A stretch of DNA of 64,000 nucleotides from Candidatus Saccharimonadota bacterium (GCA_028289015.1 JAQGHC010000031.1:1-64000), one strand, 5' to 3'; shown: positions 17,227 through 26,332, counted from the first letter of the stretch. Numbers and translations: made by a program. The notes: generated by a model not told the origin, from the sequence alone.

Positions 17227-17920
17227 TCAGCCGACTATCTTTGGTAATTCTATCGTCGTCGGCGTTTCGTCCATCGATGACGGCAGTATGCGCTTTGCAT
17301 TTGACGATGAAAGTGAAGTCCGTCAAAACCGTATTAATTTTTTGCGACAACTAGATATAGACCCGACGCAGGCCACGTTAGTCCAGGTGTCTTATGAAGA
17401 CACTACTGATTTTACTCGGTATCGGATTGTCGATGATGAAAACCTGGGCGAGGGCATACTTGCGCCGATCTCAGGGCTGCATGCAGATGCCCTCGTCGTT
17501 ACTCGTCCTGATCAGGCACTCTTTTTGCCCTTGGCTGATTGTATCGGTGCAGTCATTTATGATCCGGAGGCTCAAGTTATGATGGTGTCGCACTTAGGGC
17601 GACATAGTGTCGAAGCGGACGGGGCACTAAAAAGTATTCGCTACCTCGAACAAGAGTTCGGTACCGTGGCGACTGACGTAAAGATCTGGTTGAGTCCTGC
17701 GGTAGGTGGCGACAGCTATCCATTACATGCGTTTAATGGCCGTAGCTTGCAAGAGGTGGTCTGCGAGCAGTTCGAGCGCGCTGGGGTGGGGCTGGAGCAG
17801 ATTGAGGCGAGTGACATCGATACGAGCGAGGATGATAATTATTTCTCTCACAGTGAATATCTCGCGGGGAATCAAATGACCGACGGTCGTTTTGCGATCG
17901 TTGCGATGATGCGCGATTAA
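17207..17920 (+). CDS. PgeF/YfiH-type (laccase-domain) protein, divergent active site
   Basis: About 237 residues, TTG start within the 3' end of rsmA (GTG 17213 is an alternative). The family (YfiH/YlmD, Cu-oxidase_4) includes purine nucleoside phosphorylase/adenosine deaminases and a peptidoglycan-editing factor. The Cys motif is present (PLADCIGAVIYD) and the second His lies in VSHLGRHSVE, where the family usually has HAGWRG. The first metal-ligand His, normally in QVHG, is replaced: the chain reads LVQVSYEDTTDF. The fold assignment is good, but the metal site is incomplete by the usual standard, so the reaction is uncertain. Confidence 0.75.
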   Translation: MFVVRANQPTIFGNSIVVGVSSIDDGSMRFAFDDESEVRQNRINFLRQLDIDPTQATLVQVSYEDTTDFTRYRIVDDENLGEGILAPISGLHADALVVTRPDQALFLPLADCIGAVIYDPEAQVMMVSHLGRHSVEADGALKSIRYLEQEFGTVATDVKIWLSPAVGGDSYPLHAFNGRSLQEVVCEQFERAGVGLEQIEASDIDTSEDDNYFSHSEYLAGNQMTDGRFAIVAMMRD

Positions 17921-17931
17921 TCTCTCTCTGT

Positions 17932-17937
17932 TATAAT
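17932..17937 (+). promoter_or_regulatory. Extended -10 promoter of metG, leaderless
   Basis: TGT-TATAAT (TATAAT at 17932-17937) ends 10 nt before ATG 17948. An ATG inside the box (17936) is in frame but too early to be transcribed, so it is rejected as the start. Confidence 0.65.
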
Positions 17938-17947
17938 GAAAACAATT

Positions 17948-19462
17948 ATGGGAAAGAAACTATACATCACTACCGCCATCCCGTACGTTAACGGCACGCC
18001 GCATATCGGTAATGCCCTTGATTATTTGTTGGCCGATATCTGGACGCGCTATCAAAAACAAAATGGCAAAGAAGTTCGCTTCCAAGTAGGGACTGATGAG
18101 CATGGTAATAAAATTGCCGCCAAGGCTGCTGATAATGGCTTAGAACCAAAAGCCTATACTGATCAAATGTATGGTAATTTTGAGGCGCTCATGCAAAAAA
18201 TGAATGCTAGTTATACAGATTTTATTCGTACGACTGACCCGCATCATATAGGTGCCGTGCAATATATCTGGCAGAAATTACAACCGTATATATACAAAGG
18301 CAGCTACGAAGGGTGGTATTGCCAAGGCTGTGAATCATTTGTGACCGATAAAGAGGCGACGTCTAATAACGGTGTTTGTCCTGATCATAATCAGCCATAC
18401 CAACGATTAAGTGAAGATAACTACTACCTTAAAACCAGTGCGTTTACTGATAAAGTTCGTGAAGCAATTGACACCGGCCGCATGGAAATCGTCCCTGAAT
18501 TTCGAAAAAAAGAATTCTTAGAGCTGATTAAAGATGGCATTCAGGACGTTAGTATTTCACGTCCTCGTAAAAACCTCAGCTGGGGAGTCCCTGTTCCTGG
18601 CGATTCGGAACAGATTATGTACGTGTGGATTGATGCGCTAGCCAACTACATTACCGTTCTTGGGTATCCTGACAAAGCCGGCTGGGAAGAATATTGGCCA
18701 GCAGATGTACAAGTGATCGGTAAGGATATCCTACGTTTCCATGCAGGTATTTGGCCAGCGATGCTACTAGGCCTTGAGTTGTCGTTACCAAAAAAGCTGC
18801 TCGTTCACGGATTTGTAAATGTTGGTGGCGCCAAGATGAGCAAGACGGTGGGTAACGTCGTTGACCCAAACAAGATTATCGACGAGTATGGACTCGATGC
18901 ATTCCGTTATTTCTTCTCTCGTCATATCCCGACGCTGGATGACGGTGATTTCACTTGGGAAAAATTTGAAACGGCTTACAATACTGAACTTGGCAACGAC
19001 TTGGGTAATTTGATTTCTCGCGTGTCTGGGATGGTTACTCGCTACCAGAGTGGCGTGGTTGGTGATGCATTGCAATCGGATCATGATATGAAGCCGTATT
19101 TTGATGCAATGAATAACCTGCAATTTGATCAGGCGCTTGATAATGTATGGCTGACGGTTCGCTCGTTGAATAAATATATCGAAATGGTAAAGCCATGGGA
19201 AATTGCCAAAAGCCGTGGCACTGATCCTGACGCGGAAGCGCACTTGGGGGAGGTGCTTGGTCATGCGGTTGGAACGCTTGTTCAAATTGGGCATCAACTT
19301 GCGCCATTTCTGCCGACGACATCTGACGTCATTGCGAAGACGTTTGGTAGTGGCGTTGTCGTACCGATTGAATCTGTCGGCGGTTTATTTCCAAAGATTT
19401 ACCAATACTCAGAAGATCCACGTACAGCGACAGCCGCACCTGCTCCCGTTAAAGAGGCGTAA
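17948..19462 (+). CDS. metG: Methionyl-tRNA synthetase
   Basis: A 504-residue class I synthetase that charges tRNA-Met. It starts MGKKLYITTAIPYVNGTPHIGNALDY, here split as the usual N-terminal strand and the HIGN signature. A Cys pair (YCQGCESF) and a partner segment (GVCPDH) form the metal knob, TDEHGNKI and WIDALANYI line the active site, and KMSKTVGN is the KMSKS loop. It lacks the C-terminal tRNA-binding (EMAP-like) domain found in longer forms. The tatD ATG follows the stop directly. Confidence 0.96.
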   Translation: MGKKLYITTAIPYVNGTPHIGNALDYLLADIWTRYQKQNGKEVRFQVGTDEHGNKIAAKAADNGLEPKAYTDQMYGNFEALMQKMNASYTDFIRTTDPHHIGAVQYIWQKLQPYIYKGSYEGWYCQGCESFVTDKEATSNNGVCPDHNQPYQRLSEDNYYLKTSAFTDKVREAIDTGRMEIVPEFRKKEFLELIKDGIQDVSISRPRKNLSWGVPVPGDSEQIMYVWIDALANYITVLGYPDKAGWEEYWPADVQVIGKDILRFHAGIWPAMLLGLELSLPKKLLVHGFVNVGGAKMSKTVGNVVDPNKIIDEYGLDAFRYFFSRHIPTLDDGDFTWEKFETAYNTELGNDLGNLISRVSGMVTRYQSGVVGDALQSDHDMKPYFDAMNNLQFDQALDNVWLTVRSLNKYIEMVKPWEIAKSRGTDPDAEAHLGEVLGHAVGTLVQIGHQLAPFLPTTSDVIAKTFGSGVVVPIESVGGLFPKIYQYSEDPRTATAAPAPVKEA

Positions 19463-20209
19463 ATGTTAATAGATACGCATTGCCATATTCACGAGACGGA
19501 ATATCCGCTTGATGTCAGCGAAGTGTTACGGCACGCGCAGGATGCAGGCGTGGCAAAGATGATCTGTGTCGGCACGAGCGAGCAAAGTTCACTCGAAGCA
19601 ACTCAATTTGCCGAAATGCACGACCATATCTATGCCAGCATAGGTGTGCATCCACACGAGGCGAAGGACGGATATGGTAAGCTTGCCGAAATGAACAGTA
19701 CAAAAGTGATTGCCGTAGGTGAAATTGGCCTTGATTATTTTTATACCCACAGTTCGCGCGACGTACAGATAGCCGCTTTGAAAGATCAAATTGAATTAGC
19801 AATCGACCGTGATTTGCCAATAATTTTTCATGTTCGCGACGCTTTTGATGATTTTTGGCCGATATATGACAGCTATTCATCGAAAATCAGGGGTGTCCTG
19901 CATAGTTTTACTGATTCTCGTGACAATATGACAGCAGCAGTCGCACGGGGGTTATACATTGGCGTGAATGGCATAAGCACGTTCACTAAGGATAAAAAAC
20001 AACAGGAGATGTTCGCGGCGATTCCGACAGGTCATTTACTACTTGAAACTGACGCGCCTTTCTTGACACCTACGCCTTTACGTGGTACTGTGAATGAGCC
20101 AGCATTTGTAAGATATGTCGCCGAACATCATGCGAAAATCCGTGGATTATCGCTCGAAGAAATCGCGACACAAACGTCAACAAATGCGCATGCGTTATTC
20201 GCACTCTAA
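19463..20209 (+). CDS. tatD: TatD-family metal-dependent DNase
   Basis: A 248-residue amidohydrolase-fold protein. Metal ligands are visible in DTHCHIHE (N-terminus), VGEIGLDYFY, IFHVRDAFDDF, LHSFTD and LETDAPFLTPTPLRG. Family members are 3'-5' exonucleases acting in DNA repair or D-Tyr-tRNA-like quality control. The ATG abuts the metG stop, so the two genes are co-transcribed, a common pairing in bacteria. Confidence 0.95.
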   Translation: MLIDTHCHIHETEYPLDVSEVLRHAQDAGVAKMICVGTSEQSSLEATQFAEMHDHIYASIGVHPHEAKDGYGKLAEMNSTKVIAVGEIGLDYFYTHSSRDVQIAALKDQIELAIDRDLPIIFHVRDAFDDFWPIYDSYSSKIRGVLHSFTDSRDNMTAAVARGLYIGVNGISTFTKDKKQQEMFAAIPTGHLLLETDAPFLTPTPLRGTVNEPAFVRYVAEHHAKIRGLSLEEIATQTSTNAHALFAL

Positions 20210-20258
20210 ACACAAACAGTAAAACATACCAACTTTAACAGTTAAGTGGGAGTTTACT

Positions 20259-20672
20259 ATGCAACAGGAACAATACACGCCACGTAATTTCGATCAGCCA
20301 AGCCAGCACTCTGGCACTGTTTTTGAACATAACGATCAGATCGATTTGCATGCTAGCGAGCTTGAGGCTCAGCGTGCTCGCGCTGATATTGACGCTGCGA
20401 CACAGTCACACGAGGAAAAAGCGCAGCAGGGCTTAGAGCATGCACCGTTGTCTCCTCAGGAAGTCGTTAGGACGATTGGACTTAGGGTTGTTTTCGAATT
20501 ACGAAAAGGCTATCAGGATAGATCTCTAAACCTGGAGGATGAAGAATTGGCGCCGACGTCGGAATTATTCAATCCGGAAAATGGTCAACCTGATCAGTAT
20601 TTGGCGAAATCACGGAACACTGCCGATCAGTCAAAAATTTCTTCAAAGGAAGATTTTGATCTAGCCGCATAG
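20259..20672 (+). CDS. Hypothetical charged protein
   Basis: A 137-residue hydrophilic protein rich in Gln, Glu and Asp, with a helical region around residues 28-60. No signal peptide, membrane helix or motif is seen and the family is not recognised. A GTGGGAG Shine-Dalgarno-like stretch precedes the ATG. It is followed after 9 nt by another unknown. Confidence 0.65.
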   Translation: MQQEQYTPRNFDQPSQHSGTVFEHNDQIDLHASELEAQRARADIDAATQSHEEKAQQGLEHAPLSPQEVVRTIGLRVVFELRKGYQDRSLNLEDEELAPTSELFNPENGQPDQYLAKSRNTADQSKISSKEDFDLAA

Positions 20673-20681
20673 TGTAAAATT

Positions 20682-21119
20682 ATGAGTAGCCTATTTAAAA
20701 AAGCACTTCAATTAATAACCGGCGAAAGCGATAGTGACGCCACTACGCTTCGCATGCCTAAAAAGCATCTATTCCGAAATTTCACCGAGCGAGAATTAAT
20801 TCAGCTGGAAAGTGAAATCGGTGCAAAATTATTTGGCCCCGTTCCGCAAGGTTTTCGCCGTGAGTTTTTTTGCCTCGATGAAAACACCTGGATCTGGTAC
20901 GAAGAGGGACCGAACACGAAAACGGGCGAAGTAGAGCAATCAACGACGCGTTATGAAGTCCACGATAACGGCATTTTAAAAGTGCAGGGTGGCTCGCGCT
21001 ATACCTTTATTGAAGGTGCCGAGCTCGATAACTTAGTTATGGCGACGCGTATGTATTACGAGCAAGTGGCTCGCGGAGTTTACAAACGCGACCCTCGTAC
21101 GGGTAAAATGCTAGCGTGA
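20682..21119 (+). CDS. Hypothetical protein with a DUF4178-like or uncharacterised beta domain
   Basis: A 145-residue protein. Residues 30-140 alternate short strands (RREFFCLDENTWIWYEE, TTRYEVHDNGILKVQGG, YTFIEGAELDNL) and a closing helix, as in a small beta-barrel enzyme or binding domain. The family is not identified with confidence; DUF4178 is only a guess from the strand pattern. It ends 23 nt before the desulfurase. Confidence 0.6.
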   Translation: MSSLFKKALQLITGESDSDATTLRMPKKHLFRNFTERELIQLESEIGAKLFGPVPQGFRREFFCLDENTWIWYEEGPNTKTGEVEQSTTRYEVHDNGILKVQGGSRYTFIEGAELDNLVMATRMYYEQVARGVYKRDPRTGKMLA

Positions 21120-21141
21120 CTTTGCTATACTAGTAAAAGTG

Positions 21142-22296
21142 ATGATTAATGAATTACTCTACTTGGACCATGCTGCCGCGACGCCACTTGACGCACGCGT
21201 TCTTAAGGTAATGCAGCCGTATTATACCGACCAATTCTTCAACCCCTCTAGTCCGTATGTTTTGGCGCTTACGGTTCGGCATGATTACGAAGCAGCAAAG
21301 CAAACCATAGCACAAACGATCGGCGCGAAAGGTGACGAATTAGTGATGACCGCCGGCGCAACGGAATCTATAAATCTTGCGTTCAATAGTATTGGTGGTC
21401 ACGTTGTCACGGCTAATATTGAGCACCATGCGGTGCTAGCCGCCGCGAAACGATACGATCATACGATTATTTCCAGTGACGAAAAAGGTATAGTGTCGGC
21501 CGACGCCGTACGACTAGCTATCCGTGCTGATACTCGCCTAGTAAGTATCGCCTTAGCCAACAATGAGCTTGGCACTATTCAGCCGCTTCGGGATATCGCG
21601 ACTGTTATTCACGACGAACGTGAAAAGCGACGACAAGTCGGCGATACGACGCCAATATACTTACATTCTGACGCGTCGCAAGGTGCAGGTCAGCTTGATA
21701 TCCATGTTTCGCGCTTAGGTGTGGATCTGTTGACGCTGAATGCCGGCAAAGTGTACGGTCCAAAGCAAGTCGGTTTATTATGGGCATCAAGCCACGTCGT
21801 ATTGAATGCACAAATTGTTGGTGGCGGGCAAGAGCGCGGCCTTCGGAGCGGTACTGAAAACGTCGCTGGCGTCGTGGGATTCGCCAAGGCGATGGAGCTT
21901 GCCGATGTGCATAGAAAATATGAATCTGAGCGTTTACGTACATTGCGCGACGAGCTACAGCAAAAGCTAACAACGACCTTCGAGGATGCGGTTGTCTCCG
22001 GATCACAAAAGCGTCGCTTGCCAAGTCATCTGCATATCTCTTTCCCCGGCCTCGATGCTGAGCGTCTTATATTCGCCTTAGAGATGCGCGGCGTTATGGT
22101 GGCAACGGGTAGCGCCTGCGCTGCTAATAAGGGTACTCGTTCGCACGTCCTAACGGCAATTAATTTACCGCCAGAAGTAGCTGATGGCAGCTTGCGCTTA
22201 ACGTTAGGGCATTTATCTACCGAGGAAACGATTGCTAAGGCCGGCGCTATTATCATTGAAGAAATAGTTCGCGAACGAGAGAGATTAACAAAATGA
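21142..22296 (+). CDS. iscS: Cysteine desulfurase (NifS/IscS family)
   Basis: A 384-residue PLP enzyme that removes sulfur from cysteine as a persulfide. Visible are LDHAAATPLD at the N-terminus, TAGATESINLA, EHHAVL, SDASQGAGQ (PLP-stacking Asp and His-equivalent region), the PLP Lys in LNAGKVYGPKQVG, RSGTENVAG, and the catalytic-loop Cys in ATGSACAANKG. The gene starts at ATG 21142 (or GTG 21139), 10 nt after a TATACT box. It is coupled by ATGA overlaps to a YdcF-like gene and then to mnmA, so its main job here is probably to feed sulfur to tRNA thiolation. No scaffold gene (iscU/sufU) is seen nearby. Confidence 0.93.
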   Translation: MINELLYLDHAAATPLDARVLKVMQPYYTDQFFNPSSPYVLALTVRHDYEAAKQTIAQTIGAKGDELVMTAGATESINLAFNSIGGHVVTANIEHHAVLAAAKRYDHTIISSDEKGIVSADAVRLAIRADTRLVSIALANNELGTIQPLRDIATVIHDEREKRRQVGDTTPIYLHSDASQGAGQLDIHVSRLGVDLLTLNAGKVYGPKQVGLLWASSHVVLNAQIVGGGQERGLRSGTENVAGVVGFAKAMELADVHRKYESERLRTLRDELQQKLTTTFEDAVVSGSQKRRLPSHLHISFPGLDAERLIFALEMRGVMVATGSACAANKGTRSHVLTAINLPPEVADGSLRLTLGHLSTEETIAKAGAIIIEEIVRERERLTK

Positions 22297-22895
22297 AAGC
22301 AATTATAACAATTTTCGTTGCCATTATTGTGATCACCGTAGGCTTAACTGTTTATCTGAGCCCTGATGATCTTGCGAAATGCCAAGATTCGCCAGACAAT
22401 ACCCCCTCATGTCAGCCAGTAGATGCGATCGTTGCGATTAGTGGCGGCGATACGTCATCACGTGCAAGAGAGGCGATTGAGTTGTATAAAAAAGGCTGGG
22501 CGCCAAAACTAATCTTCTCGGGTGCTGCTCAGGACAAATCTGGTCCGTCAAATGCAGAAGTAATGCGCGGTGCGGCTATTGATGCGGGCGTACCGGATAA
22601 GGATATTATTACCGAGGACGAGGGAGAGACAACTCGTCAGAATGCCGAGAATACCTTGGATATTTTTCAACAAAACGAAATTTCATCAGTGATATTGGTA
22701 ACCTCTGGCTATCACCAACGCCGTTCAAGCCTGGAATTTAACAAACGGTCGGAAGGATTAGTAAATGTTCGAAACCATCCTGTTGCAATTGACAGGCAGT
22801 GGTCTAGCTTGTGGTGGTTAACGCCTACGGGTTGGTATTTGGCGACAGGGGAATTCGTTAAGATCATCTTATTTTACATAGGTGGTACCCGATGA
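22293..22895 (+). CDS. YdcF/SanA-like DUF218 membrane protein
   Basis: A 200-residue protein with an N-terminal membrane helix (about 3-24) and an exported DUF218 domain. Motifs are VDAIVAISGGD, RAREAIELYKKGWAPKLIFSG, ETTRQNAENTLD and VTSGYHQRRSSLEF, typical of ElyC/SanA/YdcF proteins linked to envelope integrity. The biochemical role of the family is unsettled. Both ends overlap neighbours by ATGA, so expression is tied to iscS and mnmA even though the function looks unrelated. Confidence 0.88.
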   Translation: MKAIITIFVAIIVITVGLTVYLSPDDLAKCQDSPDNTPSCQPVDAIVAISGGDTSSRAREAIELYKKGWAPKLIFSGAAQDKSGPSNAEVMRGAAIDAGVPDKDIITEDEGETTRQNAENTLDIFQQNEISSVILVTSGYHQRRSSLEFNKRSEGLVNVRNHPVAIDRQWSSLWWLTPTGWYLATGEFVKIILFYIGGTR

Positions 22896-23929
22896 CAAAA
22901 GTATACGTTGGAATGAGTGGTGGTGTTGACAGCAGTTTAACTGCGGCTTTGCTGAAAGAACAAGGTTATGATGTGACCGGTGTCTACATGAAGAACTGGA
23001 CAAAGGACTTACCTGGCATGAAATGCCCATGGGCGGATGATTTGGCTGACGCGAAGCGTGTTGCCGTGCAGCTAGGGATTGATTTTAAAGTTTTTGACTT
23101 CGAGAATGAATACAAGCATAAAGTCGTTGATTATATGATTGATGAATACAAGGCCGGACGGACGCCAAACCCCGACATTATGTGTAACCAGGAAGTGAAG
23201 TTTAAGATTTTTCTTGAAACTGCCCTTGAAGACGGCGCAGATTTGATCGCAACCGGTCATTATGCGCGGGCTGAAGACGGCGTATTGAAAATGGCAACCG
23301 ACACCAACAAAGATCAGACGTATTTCCTCTACCGCGTGACAGGTGCCGCACTTAAAAAAACCTTATTCCCACTTGGTGAATACACAAAGCCGACTGTGCG
23401 CGATATGGCGAAAGCGCGTGGATTGTTTACTGCGGGTAAAAAGGATTCGCAAGGTATCTGTTTTGTTGGAAAAGTTGGCATCCGTGAATTTTTGTCGCAA
23501 TACGTCGAACAAGTTCCTGGTGAAATTATCGATAAAAAATCTGGTAAAACATTAGGACATCACGACGGCGCAATTTTTTACACACTTGGCCAGCGTCACG
23601 GACTCGATCTGGGCGGGGGGTTGCCGTACTATGTCGTCGGGAAGGACATGGGTAAAAACGAAGTTTACGTCACGACGGATCTGAATGATGAAACGCTATG
23701 GAAAGACACAGTCCAGCTTAAGGCGGTTCATTGGATCAACGATGCGCCGGCTGCTGGCGTGTATACAATTCGCATTCGCCACCGTGCAACGCTAACGAAC
23801 GCAGACTTGTCGTTCGATGAATCACGCGCCAAACTAACGATCCATGATCAACAGCGGGCAATTGCTAGCGGTCAATCGGTTGTTATCTATCGCGACGACG
23901 TCTGTCTTGGTGGCGGAATCGTCCTGTAA
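22892..23929 (+). CDS. mnmA: tRNA-specific 2-thiouridylase MnmA
   Basis: A 345-residue enzyme that makes 2-thiouridine at position 34 of tRNA-Glu, -Gln and -Lys. It has the PP-loop MSGGVDSSLTAALL, the first catalytic Cys in NPDIMCNQEVKF, the second in DSQGICFVG, the ATGHYAR motif, and the C-terminal beta barrel ending GQSVVIYRDDVCLGGGIV. It forms an operon with the cysteine desulfurase, and a cognate tRNA-Glu(UUC) lies at 2388. Confidence 0.96.
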   Translation: MTKVYVGMSGGVDSSLTAALLKEQGYDVTGVYMKNWTKDLPGMKCPWADDLADAKRVAVQLGIDFKVFDFENEYKHKVVDYMIDEYKAGRTPNPDIMCNQEVKFKIFLETALEDGADLIATGHYARAEDGVLKMATDTNKDQTYFLYRVTGAALKKTLFPLGEYTKPTVRDMAKARGLFTAGKKDSQGICFVGKVGIREFLSQYVEQVPGEIIDKKSGKTLGHHDGAIFYTLGQRHGLDLGGGLPYYVVGKDMGKNEVYVTTDLNDETLWKDTVQLKAVHWINDAPAAGVYTIRIRHRATLTNADLSFDESRAKLTIHDQQRAIASGQSVVIYRDDVCLGGGIVL

Positions 23930-23999
23930 TTTAATTCACTGAATATTTTACTAAAGTCCGTCATAGTTAACTTACGCGAACTAATAAAAGGAGGTGTAC

Positions 24000-24185
24000 A
24001 TGGGTTTATTTGACGATACAAAAAAGAAAGCTGAAGATGCAAAAGATGGCCTCGACGAAAAGATGAATAATGTAGAGAACAAGTTACACGAAGAAAAGGG
24101 CAAAGCAGAGGGCGATCGAGAACAGTCTGAAGCAAACGGGCGAAATGATGAACCGGAGTATGAGAATGAGGAAAAAATAGTCTAG
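24000..24185 (+). CDS. Small acidic helical protein (CsbD / MT0933-antitoxin-like)
   Basis: A 61-residue hydrophilic protein, nearly half Glu, Asp and Lys, starting MGLFDDTKKKAEDAKDGLD. That N-terminus and composition resemble the CsbD-like stress proteins and the MT0933-like antitoxin family. A strong Shine-Dalgarno (AAAGGAGG, 5 nt spacing) sets the start at 24000, not the GTG six bases upstream. No partner toxin is adjacent, so a stress-protein role is more likely. A clean terminator follows. Confidence 0.7.
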   Translation: MGLFDDTKKKAEDAKDGLDEKMNNVENKLHEEKGKAEGDREQSEANGRNDEPEYENEEKIV

Positions 24186-24217
24186 CCTATAGCTATAAAA
24201 GCAGATGAAAATTTATT

Positions 24218-24246
24218 GCGCAACCGGTATGGCGGTTGCGCTTTTT
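24218..24246 (+). terminator. Intrinsic terminator after the small acidic protein
   Basis: Perfect 9-bp stem GCGCAACCG/CGGTTGCGC (24218-24226 and 24233-24241) with a 6-nt loop and TTTTT. Confidence 0.9.
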
Positions 24247-24333
24247 ACCAACGCCAAATCAAAACTACTCGCGAGATCTATCAGCTAGACAACGGCGCAT
24301 ACTTTACTAAATGCTGACAGGCTTCTCATCTGT

Positions 24334-24339
24334 TATAAT
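24334..24339 (+). promoter_or_regulatory. Extended -10 promoter of alaS, leaderless
   Basis: TGT-TATAAT (TATAAT at 24334-24339) ends 8 nt before ATG 24348. The in-frame ATG at 24342 is only 2 nt away and unlikely to be used. Confidence 0.7.
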
Positions 24340-24347
24340 GGATGTAT

Positions 24348-26225
24348 ATGAACGCTCAACAAATTCGCAACGCTTACTTACAATTCTTTAAAGATCGTCA
24401 ACATGCGGTTATTCCTCGTGCGCCTTTAATGCTAAAGGATGATCCAACGACATTATTTACTGGTAGTGGAATGCAGCCATTGCTGCCGTATCTTTTAGGT
24501 AACGAGCACCCTGCCGGCGTTCGTTTGACCGACAGTCAGACATGTCTTCGCGCACAGGATATCGAAGACGTCGGCGACAATCGTCATACGACTTTCTTTG
24601 AGATGTTGGGCAACTGGTCTATGGGTGATTATTTTAAGGAGCAGCAGATTCGTTGGTTTTTTGAATTTCTTACTGATGTTGTCGGTTTGGATCCAAACAA
24701 GATTTACGTAACCTGTTTTATCGGCGATGAAGCGCACGGCATTCCGCGTGACGACGAAGCAGCGAGTATCTGGCAACAAGTGTTTGCCGAAAAAGGTATC
24801 GATAATAAAATTGTCGAACTTGGTAGCGCTGAAAACGGCGACAAGCTAGGCACGCAAGGCGGGCGTATTTTCTTTTACGATGACGGCGAAAACTGGTGGT
24901 CTCGTGGTGGCGGTCTAGATAAAACACCGATCGGTGACCCATGCGGTCCTGATAGCGAAGTGTTTTACGACTTTGGTCCGCAAAATCATGCCCCAGGATA
25001 TGGCTTGGCGCATCCTGCCAGTGATAGCGGCCAGTTTATGGAAATCGGCAACCAAGTCTTTATGCAGTACCGTCGATTAGATGACGGCAGCTTCGAACCG
25101 CTTGCTCGCAAGAACGTTGACTTTGGCGGTGGCATGGAGCGTATTGCGGCGGCACAAATTGATAGTCCTGACGTATTCCGCATTAGCGTACTATGGCCAA
25201 TTGTTGAAAAGCTCCAGACGCTTAGTGGTAAAAAGTACGAAAGCCATACCAAAAGTATGCGCGTGATTGCCGACCACCTTCGTGCGGCGACCTTCCTTGC
25301 TGTCGATGGTGTTGTGCCAGCAAATAAAGAGCAGGGCTATGTCATGCGCCGTTTGTTGCGACGCGCGATTCGTTTTGCATTCGATCTGGGTATCCAGCAG
25401 AATTTTTTTGAATCAATTGTTCCGGTGATTACTGATCTATATCATGATGACTACCCAGAAGTTGCCGCCAAACGCGACGAAGTCGTGACAATCCTCGCCA
25501 AGGAAGAGAAAGTCTTCCGCCAGACACTCCGTAAGGGCCTAAAACAACTAGAAAAATATGCGGTGGACGGTTTGACCGGCAGTGAACTATTTACGTTGTA
25601 CGACACCTACGGTTTTCCTGTCGAGTTATCAACTGAAGAGGCGTACAAGCAAGAGATAACTCTTTCAATGAACTGGCGTCAAGAATTTGACGACAAAATG
25701 TTAGAGCAGCGTACCCGTTCGCAAACTGCCGCAAAAGGTACCTTCAAGGGTGGTCTTGGTGGACAGACAATGCAACACATGAAATATCATACCGCGACAC
25801 ACCTGATGTATGCGGCATTAAAGCAAGTTGTAGGTGATCACGTTACTCAGCACGGTAGTAATATTACCGAAGAACGGCTTCGTTTCGACTTTAACAATGA
25901 TGAAAAGGTTACCCGTGAACAGTTGGACGAAGTGGAGCGAATCGTCAACGAGCAAATTGCCGCCGACCTGCCAGTTTCTTTCCATGAGTATCCAACCGAC
26001 GAAGCGTTTAATATGGGCGCAATCGGCGCATTCGGTGACAAATACGGCGACACGGTAAAAGTCTATCAAATGGGCGAAGGCGACCAGCGCTTCAGTTTTG
26101 AAATTTGTGGCGGTCCCCACGTTGATCATACGGCGCAATTAGCCGAAGGTGGTAAAACGTTTAAAATCACTAAAGAAGAATCAAGCTCGGCTGGCATTCG
26201 CCGCGTCAAAGCAATTTTAGCGTAA
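24348..26225 (+). CDS. alaS: Alanyl-tRNA synthetase lacking the C-Ala domain
   Basis: A 625-residue class II synthetase that charges tRNA-Ala. The catalytic core runs from MNAQQIRNAYLQFF, through FTGSGMQPLLPYLLG and the motif-2 region FFEMLGNWSMGDYFK, to GGGMERIAA. The editing domain has both metal motifs, HTATHL and CGGPHVDHTAQL. The chain ends right after the editing domain (EESSSAGIRRVKAILA), whereas typical bacterial enzymes of about 870 residues go on to a C-Ala/DHHA1 domain. The start is set by its leaderless promoter. Confidence 0.95.
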   Translation: MNAQQIRNAYLQFFKDRQHAVIPRAPLMLKDDPTTLFTGSGMQPLLPYLLGNEHPAGVRLTDSQTCLRAQDIEDVGDNRHTTFFEMLGNWSMGDYFKEQQIRWFFEFLTDVVGLDPNKIYVTCFIGDEAHGIPRDDEAASIWQQVFAEKGIDNKIVELGSAENGDKLGTQGGRIFFYDDGENWWSRGGGLDKTPIGDPCGPDSEVFYDFGPQNHAPGYGLAHPASDSGQFMEIGNQVFMQYRRLDDGSFEPLARKNVDFGGGMERIAAAQIDSPDVFRISVLWPIVEKLQTLSGKKYESHTKSMRVIADHLRAATFLAVDGVVPANKEQGYVMRRLLRRAIRFAFDLGIQQNFFESIVPVITDLYHDDYPEVAAKRDEVVTILAKEEKVFRQTLRKGLKQLEKYAVDGLTGSELFTLYDTYGFPVELSTEEAYKQEITLSMNWRQEFDDKMLEQRTRSQTAAKGTFKGGLGGQTMQHMKYHTATHLMYAALKQVVGDHVTQHGSNITEERLRFDFNNDEKVTREQLDEVERIVNEQIAADLPVSFHEYPTDEAFNMGAIGAFGDKYGDTVKVYQMGEGDQRFSFEICGGPHVDHTAQLAEGGKTFKITKEESSSAGIRRVKAILA

Positions 26226-26332
26226 GCAAACTGTCTACATTTTGCAGTGTCGTCATCGGATGTGTCTGCTATTTGTAGCGAAATGCGGTAAATAATACCT
26301 GCGATACTTTGGTAGCATAAGGGTCTTTGAGG

